Shown: positions 1 through 7,600 of the stretch, piece after piece
How positions within the stretch are numbered: the first letter of the stretch is position 1
Layout of the letters: each line of letters opens with the position of its first letter
Assembly (NCBI GenBank): GCA_016710365.1
Contig: JADJVW010000048.1
Span: forward strand, 1 to 23,810
Direction: 5' to 3'
From: Candidatus Caldilinea saccharophila
GTDB lineage: Bacteria > Chloroflexota > Anaerolineae > Caldilineales > Caldilineaceae
Length of the DNA: 23,810 bases
The notes under the pieces: generated by a model
The model's input: the letters and a program-made list of their open reading frames with translations, nothing else
The model's database searches: none
What the model was told of the DNA's origin: nothing
Translations under genes and position numbers: made by a program

Positions 1-655
1 CGAGCGCCAGGTTATGGCTGATCCAGATAATCGCCATGCCGAGCTTCTGTTGCAGATCCTTGATCAATTCGACGATCTGCGCCTGAATCGTGACATCGAG
101 GGCGGTGGTTGGCTCGTCGGCGATCAGCACGCTGGGATTGCACGTCAGCGCCATGGCAATCATGACGCGCTGGCGTTGCCCGCCGGAAAACTGGAAGGGA
201 AAATCCCTCAGCCGTTCGACGGCGTTGGGCAGCCCAACGAGCGAGAGCAGTTCCGCCGCCCGGTTGCGCGCCGCGTTCTTATCCAGCCCCATATGCGCCT
301 GCAACGGCTCCATCAGTTGCAGCCCGATGGGCAGCACCGGGTTGAGCGAAGTCATCGGGTCTTGAAAGACCATGGCGATCTCCCTCCCGCGCACCTTGCG
401 CATCTCCGCGGATGAGAGCTTGAGCAGATCGCGGCCCTTGAAGATCACTTCACCGCTCTCCACCCGCCCAGGCGGAAAGCGAATCAACCCCATGACCGAC
501 ATCACGCCAACCGACTTGCCTGACCCGCTTTCCCCAACGATGGCAAGTGACTCGCCTTCGTCCAGCGCATAGGAGATGCCGTTGACGGCGTGGATGGTGG
601 CGCCGTCGGAATAGAAGCGAGTGACCAGATGCTTGACTTCGAGTAAACAGGACAT
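1..655 (-). CDS. Dipeptide/oligopeptide ABC transporter ATP-binding protein (DppD/OppD type), 3'-partial at the left edge
   Basis: Cytoplasmic ATPase of a peptide (or related solute) ABC importer. It hydrolyses ATP to drive uptake through two membrane permeases that are not in this window. The minus-strand frame from ATG at 655 gives about 218 residues: Walker A GESGSGKS (about 40-47), Q-loop VFQDPMTSLNP, signature FSGGQRQR, Walker B VLIADEPTTALD and the switch histidine in WISHN just before the edge. FQDPMTSLNP and DEPTTALDVT are typical of the Dpp/Opp/Nik group. The usual C-terminal oligopeptide-type extension must lie outside the window. GGGGAG sits 7 nt before the ATG. It starts 17 nt after the GntR stop, so the two are probably cotranscribed and the regulator may control this transporter (inference). 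The substrate cannot be told from the sequence. Confidence 0.93.
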   Translation of the reverse strand, partial: MSCLLEVKHLVTRFYSDGATIHAVNGISYALDEGESLAIVGESGSGKSVGVMSVMGLIRFPPGRVESGEVIFKGRDLLKLSSAEMRKVRGREIAMVFQDPMTSLNPVLPIGLQLMEPLQAHMGLDKNAARNRAAELLSLVGLPNAVERLRDFPFQFSGGQRQRVMIAMALTCNPSVLIADEPTTALDVTIQAQIVELIKDLQQKLGMAIIWISHNLAL

Positions 656-672
656 GACGTGGCTCCCCGTCT

Positions 673-1437
673 TCAACTGTTGGTAGTGGCCGTTGTGGCG
701 TCGATTTCCACGGGTGCGTCGTTTCGTTTTAGCTGGGCCGCCAGAGTGATGCGCGTTTCCAGGTTGCGGAAGTGATCGCGCATCCGTTGTGTAGCAAGCG
801 CCACATCGCGCGCCTGGATGGCGTCCAATAATGTACGATGGGTCGCCACGGTCGCCAGCGGATTGTGGTCGATATCAAGCGTCTGAACCGCCAGCGCATG
901 GTAGACCACCCAGAAAATATCGATCAGGCGGATCAGCGATTCGTTGCCCAGCGAAGTGTAAAGAATGCGGTGAAAGCTGCGATCCTCTGCAGAAACATCT
1001 TCGCCGAGCGCGGCTTTCTGTTCCCATGCGTTGAGCAGCGCGTTCAACTGCGCCAGCTCCTCCTCGCCGATGCGATCGACCGCGTCGGCCACCGCAGCCA
1101 CTTCCAGCCAGACGCGCACCTGCAAGATCTCCGTCATCCTGGCTGGGTCGAACAGGATGCCGTAGGAGAGCAAATCAAAGGTGGAATCAAAGTTGAATGC
1201 GCGCACGCGCACACCGTCACCGTGCCGCACTTCGACGATGCCCAACGATTCCAACGCCTTGATCGCCTCGCGCACCGAACCGCGACTGACGCCCAGATCA
1301 ATCGCCAACTGGCCTTCAGGCGGAAGCAGATCCCCTGACGTCAGCCGGTTGTCGGTGATGTAGCGCTTGATTTGGTCTTGGATAACCCGATTCAACAGCG
1401 GCCACGCGCAAGTTTTTCCATCAGGGTGCTCCAGCAA
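673..1437 (-). CDS. GntR-family transcriptional regulator, FadR subfamily (FCD domain)
   Basis: A DNA-binding repressor or activator that responds to a small organic acid or similar ligand. The 254 residues have an N-terminal winged helix (about 15-80: LPPEGQLAIDLGVSRGSVREAIKALESLGIVEVRHGDG, interrupted here only for length) and an all-helical FCD domain (about 103-228). D152, H156, H200 and H222 fit the FCD metal-binding set. The start is uncertain. TTG at 1437 is the first possible start, and AAGAGGGG lies almost against it, so the CTG at 1434 or a later TTG are alternatives. The only internal ATG is inside the FCD domain and cannot be the start. It is first in an operon with the peptide-transporter ATPase 17 nt downstream, so control of that operon and of itself is likely (inference). 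The ligand is unknown. Confidence 0.9.
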   Translation of the reverse strand: MLEHPDGKTCAWPLLNRVIQDQIKRYITDNRLTSGDLLPPEGQLAIDLGVSRGSVREAIKALESLGIVEVRHGDGVRVRAFNFDSTFDLLSYGILFDPARMTEILQVRVWLEVAAVADAVDRIGEEELAQLNALLNAWEQKAALGEDVSAEDRSFHRILYTSLGNESLIRLIDIFWVVYHALAVQTLDIDHNPLATVATHRTLLDAIQARDVALATQRMRDHFRNLETRITLAAQLKRNDAPVEIDATTATTNS

Positions 1438-1454
1438 ACCCCTCTTAGATATAT

Positions 1455-1480
1455 GATATTAGATGTCAGATATCGGATGT
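1455..1480. promoter_or_regulatory. Candidate operator: tandem repeat between promoter and regulator start
   Basis: GATATTAGATGT (1455-1466) and GATATCGGATGT (1469-1480) are two 12-nt words agreeing at 10 positions, repeated at a 14-nt spacing. This is just over one helical turn, and they lie between the -10 box and the start of the GntR gene. FadR-type regulators commonly bind their own control region, so this may be an autoregulatory site. It does not match the classical TGGT/ACCA half-sites, so the call is tentative. Confidence 0.3.
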
Positions 1481-1488
1481 GTGATGAT

Positions 1489-1517
1489 AGGATAATATAA
1501 TCTTACCGATTTGTCAA
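1489..1517 (-). promoter_or_regulatory. Probable sigma-70-type promoter of the GntR-peptide transporter operon
   Basis: On the minus strand a perfect TTGACA (1517-1512) is followed after 17 nt by TATCCT (1494-1489). It lies in an AT-rich island that contrasts with the GC-rich genes around it and points at the regulator, whose start is about 50 nt downstream. The -10 matches the consensus at only 4 of 6 positions. Confidence 0.55.
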
Positions 1518-1596
1518 TAGGCAAAAATTGAAAAAAGGGGTGCATTTTTCGTGGCCGCTGGGCTAAGCGTGTTTCCGTCGCCGGCAACAGGCGACG

Positions 1597-1602
1597 TATA
1601 CT
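1597..1602 (+). promoter_or_regulatory. Possible -10 element upstream of cobS
   Basis: TATACT lies 32 nt upstream of the preferred cobS start. No good -35 is visible (TTTCCG at 1572-1577 is 19 nt upstream). I saw none of the conserved cobalamin-riboswitch boxes in the leader, so B12 control of this gene is not supported. Confidence 0.3.
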
Positions 1603-1634
1603 GGCGATATGGTTTCACCTGGATGAGGACAAGC

Positions 1635-2387
1635 ATGATGCACACATTTTGGGCCGCGGTTGGTTTCCTTACGACGTTGCCTGTGCCGAGACACGACCTG
1701 CTGCCTGACGGTCTTCACCGTGCGGCGCGTTGGTTTCCCACCATCGGGCTGCTGCTTGGTGTGATATTGGCAGGGAGTGCGTGGGCGTTCGCGTGGCTTT
1801 TCCCACCAACGGTGACGGCGGTGCTGGTGGTGGGTCTGTGGGCTGGGCTCACCGGCGCGCTGCATCTCGACGGGGTGGCTGATTGCGGCGATGGTCTGTT
1901 GCCGCCGCTCGCGCGCACGCGCCGGCTGGAGATTATGCGCGACCCCCGGCTGGGTGCGTTTGGCGTAACCGCGTTGGTGCTGATTTTGTTGCTGAAGACG
2001 GCCGCGCTGGCCGCGCTGGCGCTGATGAGGCCGGCGCTAGCGCCAGCGCTGTTGCTGGCGCCGATCTGGGCGCGCTGGCTGATTCTACTCGCCGCGCGAC
2101 TTCCCGCCGCACGCGCGGAAGGAATGGGGGCAAGCCTGGGGCCGACGCTATCCAACCGGCAATTGGCGTTCGCCGCGCTGCTGCCAGTTGTGTTGACAGC
2201 CGTGATGGGAATAGGACACTGGCCGGTTATCCTGGCGACGGGTGCAGCGATTCTGGCGGGACTGGGCGTCCTGCATCTGGCGCAGCAGCGTCTCGGCGGC
2301 GTGACCGGTGATGTCTTTGGTGCGGTCGTCGAAGTCAGTGAGGCTGTATTCCTATGCGTTGCGTGTCTGCGCGTGGCGTCAGGGTAG
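1635..2387 (+). CDS. cobS: Adenosylcobinamide-GDP ribazoletransferase (cobalamin synthase, CobS)
   Basis: A membrane enzyme of the lower-ligand step of cobalamin biosynthesis. It joins adenosylcobinamide-GDP to alpha-ribazole (or its 5'-phosphate) to give adenosylcobalamin (or its phosphate). With the start at 1635 the protein is 250 residues, the normal size. It shows ALHLDGVADCGDG (about 75-87, the acidic active-site loop), RDPRLGAFG (about 102-110), several hydrophobic membrane segments, and GGVTGDVFGAVVEVSEA near the C-terminus. The frame is open back to 1551, but GAGGA (1625-1629) lies 5 nt before ATG 1635 and 8 nt before ATG 1638, and homology begins only there. No other cob gene is adjacent, so it is isolated from the rest of the pathway. 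Confidence 0.93.
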   Translation: MMHTFWAAVGFLTTLPVPRHDLLPDGLHRAARWFPTIGLLLGVILAGSAWAFAWLFPPTVTAVLVVGLWAGLTGALHLDGVADCGDGLLPPLARTRRLEIMRDPRLGAFGVTALVLILLLKTAALAALALMRPALAPALLLAPIWARWLILLAARLPAARAEGMGASLGPTLSNRQLAFAALLPVVLTAVMGIGHWPVILATGAAILAGLGVLHLAQQRLGGVTGDVFGAVVEVSEAVFLCVACLRVASG

Positions 2388-2478
2388 CGTCCCATGCCGC
2401 TATGCACCCTTCCTTGCCATCATGCATTGACCGAAATCTTTTCAAAATCTGTGTCATCTATGCCATCTGTGGATCGTG

Positions 2479-2507
2479 TTTCCGGTTCGGATCGGGATGG
2501 GTATAAT
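2479..2507 (+). promoter_or_regulatory. Probable promoter of the serine hydrolase gene
   Basis: A perfect TATAAT (2502-2507) stands 62 nt before the hydrolase ATG. The hexamer 17 nt upstream is TTTCCG (2479-2484), a poor -35, so activity would rest mainly on the -10. The gene is therefore probably transcribed separately from cobS. Confidence 0.5.
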
Positions 2508-2569
2508 AGCCGGTGTCACCAATCAATCTTCTGCGCATAAGCAGCGCCAACAGATAAGGAAGCCATTCG

Positions 2570-3769
<1,200 letters not shown>

Positions 3770-3825
3770 ATTCAAAGGGGGAGCAACGGTTGGAAAGTGG
3801 GAAGCTTTGGGCGTAACGTTCGAGC

Positions 3826-3855
3826 ATGATGGCGTTCCACAGCGGGCGCCATCAT
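3826..3855. terminator. Hairpin between convergent genes, possible bidirectional terminator
   Basis: ATGATGGCG (3826-3834) and CGCCATCAT (3847-3855) form a perfect 9-bp stem with a 12-nt loop. It sits between the hydrolase stop (3769) and the convergent toxin stop (3866). Only a weak A/T stretch follows, so it is not a textbook intrinsic terminator. Confidence 0.45.
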
Positions 3856-3865
3856 ATTGACGTGT

Positions 3866-4246
3866 CTACCAGGTGACTGCCGTATAGAAGGAGCGAATTT
3901 CCAGGTCGGAGGTCACCAGAGCGCAGTTGAGCAGGCTGGCCGTGGCGACAATGGCGCGATCTGCAGGATCTTTGTGCGCCCACGCCAGTTCCAAGCTCTT
4001 TAGCCAAATCGCTGCGCTCACCGGTTCAATGCGCACTTTGTCAGTCATTTCCAGTTGCACAACAAAGGCCGCTGGTGAGAGCGGCAGATCAAGCTTGCCG
4101 TTCTTGACCTTTAAGCCGATTTCCCAGATCGAAATCGAATTGATCACGATCTCCTGAGCGGACGCAATCGCCGCCGCAGCCTTCTCTGTGAGCATCTCGG
4201 GCGCAAAGGCCCAGTAAAGCAAAGCGGAAGTGTCTAGAACCACCAT
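3866..4246 (-). CDS. vapC: VapC-family PIN-domain toxin
   Basis: A type II toxin, predicted Mg2+-dependent ribonuclease that cleaves RNA (tRNA or rRNA in studied VapCs) when not held by its antitoxin. The 126 residues form one PIN domain with the four expected acidic residues: D5 in VVLDTSALLYW, E42 in SIWEIGLKVKNGKL, D93/D96 in HKDPADRAIVATA, and D114 in LVTSDLEI. The length is normal. ATG 4246 directly follows the antitoxin stop codon (TAG at 4249-4247) with no gap, so translation is probably coupled. Chromosomal VapBC modules are common and often move between genomes. The cellular target is unknown. Confidence 0.92.
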   Translation of the reverse strand: MVVLDTSALLYWAFAPEMLTEKAAAAIASAQEIVINSISIWEIGLKVKNGKLDLPLSPAAFVVQLEMTDKVRIEPVSAAIWLKSLELAWAHKDPADRAIVATASLLNCALVTSDLEIRSFYTAVTW

Positions 4247-4477
4247 CTAAATTTCGTTCCATTCCGCTGTCGTTGGCAGATCGAGATCTTCGTGAATGAC
4301 CATCTTGCCACGGTAGGGAGCGAAAATTTCGTCGACGCTTGCTTTCCGCGCAATGGGCTGTATCCGCAACACAGGGCGGTTATTGTCAGTAACGATAACT
4401 TCCTCACCACTCTGCTCGATCTGACGAAAAACCTGCAACATATGGGTCTTGAGTTTACTCTTCGAGATTGTCCGCAC
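4247..4477 (-). CDS. Phd/YefM-family antitoxin paired with the VapC toxin
   Basis: A 76-residue antitoxin. The N-terminal part (about 1-45, MRTISKSKLKTHMLQVFRQ and EEVIVTDNNRPVLRIQP) has the Phd/YefM DNA-binding fold. The C-terminal tail (VHEDLDLP-like, rich in acidic and aliphatic residues) would wrap the toxin. The start is GTG at 4477, supported by AGGGAGG 6 nt upstream. It is the first gene of the pair and abuts the toxin. A Phd-type antitoxin with a PIN toxin is a common combination. It is expected to repress its own promoter, and a palindrome lies about 45 nt upstream. Confidence 0.88.
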   Translation of the reverse strand: MRTISKSKLKTHMLQVFRQIEQSGEEVIVTDNNRPVLRIQPIARKASVDEIFAPYRGKMVIHEDLDLPTTAEWNEI

Positions 4478-4518
4478 AAGACGCCTCCCTCACAAAAAGT
4501 GTTGTATAAGACTACAGT

Positions 4519-4562
4519 CATGCCTATGGCCATAGCATGTGCCAATCGTGTGTCGCTGTCAA
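4519..4562 (-). promoter_or_regulatory. Toxin-antitoxin promoter region with palindromic operator
   Basis: CTATGGCCATAG (4524-4535) is a perfect 12-nt palindrome flanked by CATG on both sides (4519-4522 and 4536-4539). It overlaps the expected -10 region of a minus-strand promoter whose -35 is a perfect TTGACA (4562-4557). The -10 itself is weak (CATGCT at 17 nt). Position and symmetry fit autorepression by the antitoxin (inference). Confidence 0.45.
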
Positions 4563-4611
4563 TTTGACCCATCACAGAATCGCAAAAATTGCCACAAACA
4601 TTCCACCCCTC

Positions 4612-4645
4612 CTGTCTCCCTGTCTCCCTGTTTCCCCCTCTCCTA
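4612..4645. repeat. Short pyrimidine repeat at the lhr 3' end (C-rich 'type B' repeat)
   Basis: Near-perfect tandem copies of TGTCTCCC (4613-4620, 4621-4628, then a degenerate copy) are followed by TCCCCCTCTCCTA (4633-4645). The same 13-nt word occurs at 8535-8547 inside lhr. Read on the minus strand, its last three bases provide the lhr stop codon TAG. It looks like a dispersed intergenic repeat rather than a regulatory site. Confidence 0.6.
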
Positions 4646-7600
4646 CCGCTCCCACCTCATCCCCGGATAATCGCGATGAAACTCGACCGCCTCCAGCAGC
4701 GGCTGGCCCGCGCTGTGCAGCACCGGCGCGCCGTTCCATGTCATCACCTGGACGTGATGCTCGAACGCGGCGACATGCGTCAGCCACGCCTCCAGCGCCC
4801 GCCGCACGAGATCGTCGCGGGCATGCGCCATCGTCGTGACGCGACCGCCACCGTCCTCGACGAGCAGCGCTGGCAGCCCGCGCTCCAGCACCAGCCACGA
4901 CGACGGAATGCGAGCAAAGCTAAGCGGCGCGCCGGTCGCGGTCTGTGGCGCAGACTCACTCGCAGCACCGTAGAGATTGGCCGGATCGCAGGCGTTCATC
5001 ACGACGAGATCGCCGGCAGCCTCGCCCTGCCCGGCCAATGCGCGCAACTCCTCGACCACCTCCGGCAGCGCAAACTGCACGCCGGCCAGCCCCTGCACAA
5101 AGAAGCCGCGCCGCACTTCGCCGCGCATCTCCAGCCGCTGCAACTCGCGGTAGAGCGCGCCCCATTCCCACGCGCCAAACTCGTCATCGAGGCTGGCGTG
5201 CGTGACGACGCCATGGCGCGCCAGCAACTGCCGCGCCTGGAGCGTCGTGCGTTCGTGGGCAGGCAGCGCCTTACCCAGCACGCCGAAACGATGCACCAGC
5301 GCCCAGCGCCCCGTCTGCACGACAGGCGCGGGCGCGCTCTGCTCCAGCCGCTGCTGCACGCGGCGCTTGGCCGCCTGCAACTCGCTGCGCGCCGGTCGGC
5401 GAAAGCCGCCTATGCGTTCCTGGCGCGAGCCGAGCCGTTCGGCAAGTTGCGCCTCCAGTGAACTCAAGGCACGTTGCGGCGCTGGCCTGGGCGCGCCGAA
5501 CGCCACCAGACGGCGCAACACCGCCAGCGCATCATTGGTCACCAGCCCGGCCATCACCAGATCAAGCAGCGCCGTCTCCAGTGCGCCCTCGTTCAAGCCG
5601 GCGCCTTCGGCCAACTCCATTTGGAAGAGCGCACCTTCGCTTTTCAGAAACGCGTAGACCGTCTGCGCCTCTGCGCTCATGCTCGCCAGGTCGTCTGGCG
5701 GCGGCTCAAGATAGACGTTCCCCTCCCCGCGGAAGAAGAAGCGGATGCGCCCGCGCCGCGGGTCGACGCCGCCAGAGCCGGCCCACACCACCTCGCCGCT
5801 CTGACAGAGGGCAGCGAGCTCGGCCGAGTCGTAGCGGTCAAGACGCAGCGGCAGCACATCGCGCTCCCAGATGCGGCCGACGACCGGCGCCGCGCGCAGT
5901 TGCTGCAAGACGCGCAGCAGCGCGCCGCCGCCGCTGAGCCGCGTCGCCGGGTGCAGATGCTGCCAGCGCGCCACAAAGTCGGCGTAGACGGGGAAGGGGA
6001 CAGGACGCACTTCGTGACGCAGGATCGTCAGCGTGCGGCGGTGCATCTGCTCCAGCGTGCGGCGATCGACAAATTCCGCCGCAGCGCCCTCCGGCTGCTG
6101 CGGCGTGAAGCGGCCGTGCGCCGCCTCGCGCTGCGCGACAAGCTGGTCGAGCTCGGCTTGCAGCCACGCGGCCGGAAAGTCATAGCGCGTGCGGACCGCA
6201 TCGAGCGTGACCGGACCGGCGTGGGCGAGATAGCGCAGCAGGATATGGCGGCGCGCTTCGTCGGGGGAATGGAACGCGGATGACGCGGATTGGGCGGATT
6301 CTTGCAGATTTTCTTTCCAGGGCAAGATGTCATCTGGCTCTGGAAATGCGGCCTGATATTCCTCGATGTACTCGGCGGCGACCCAGCGCGCTTCGACGCG
6401 GTGCGCGGTGGGGATGTCGATCTGCGCGATGCGTTGGCGGCCGGCGAGATTGCCGATCCAGGCGGCGGGGTCCACGGCGGCGCGTTCGGCAATCTCCTGC
6501 GTGGAGAGATCGCCCAGCGTCTGGAAGAGCAGCGCCAGTTCCTCTGCCGTGCGCACGTGAGCCGCGGGCGCGGTGTGCTGAAGGCGCTGGTGCACCTCGC
6601 TGACCGCCTCCGGGCGCAGCAGATCGGCCAGGTTGACATCCTGCAGCAGATCCTGCAACAGATCGCGGCTGACCGAGAGCGTCTGCAGTTGGCGATCTGC
6701 CTTGGGCGCGTCCCACTCGTACATATAGACGCTGACAAAATCCCACAGCAAGCTTTGCGCCACCGGCGACGGCGTGAGCGACTCGACCGCCGTCACCTGG
6801 ATGTCGCCGCGCTGGATGCGGCGCAGAATCTGCTCCAGATGCGGCCAGTCCATCACCTCTTCCAGACAGTCGCGGTAGGTCTCGGCGACGATCGGGAAGT
6901 CCTCGAAACGGCGCACAAGCTGGAGCAGATCCTTGGCGCGCAGGCGTTGCAGCCAGAAAGGCGTGCGCTTGCCGCGCTGGCCGGGCAGGAGCAGCGCGCG
7001 CGCCGCATTCTGGCGAAACTGTGCGCCAAAGACCGCGGAGTTGGGCAACTCCGCCAGGATGCGCTCGCGCGCCTCGTCCGCACCCACCGCGGTCACGATG
7101 TCGAGCGGGATGTCGCCCTCCGCCTCCGGGAAGCGGAAGAGGATACCGTCGTCGTTGCTCTGCACCTCGACCTCGACGCCCGTACGCTCGCTCAGCGCGG
7201 CGGCCAACGCTAGCCCCCAGAGTCCGTTGACCTTGCCGCCAAAGGGCGACTGCACCACCAGCCGCTGATCGCCGAGTGCATCGTCAAAAAGCTCAACCAG
7301 AATCGACCTGTCGGACGAAATGGCGCCGGCGTGGTCAAGCTGGCCAGCGACGTAGTCGATCACATGCCAGGCCGACGCTTCATCCAGCGCATAGTCGGCG
7401 CGCAGCCAGGCGAGCAAATCCTGTACCGGCGTCGCCTCCGCGGCGCTGCGGAGATCGCGATAGTCAGCCCAGTCAAGCGCCGTCTTGACTGCATCCAGCC
7501 GCTCGGCCACTGCGCGGCGAAAAGCGCCGACGCGCTCGCCCAACTCGTAGGGACGCCACGGGAAGTCGCCGCGCCAGAAGGGCATGCGCGGGGTGGCGCC

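Noticed and set aside
14..572. Plus-strand open frames at the left edge
   Set aside because: They are antisense to the peptide-transporter ATPase, whose Walker A, signature and Walker B motifs are all clear on the minus strand.
1560..1634. Cobalamin riboswitch upstream of cobS
   Set aside because: The leader is short and I could not find the conserved B12-box or the paired core elements; only a weak -10 is visible.
4612..4640. Tandem TGTCTCCC copies as a CRISPR or regulatory iteron array
   Set aside because: The units are 8 nt without spacers and occur as a low-complexity tract also present within a gene, so they fit a dispersed simple repeat.
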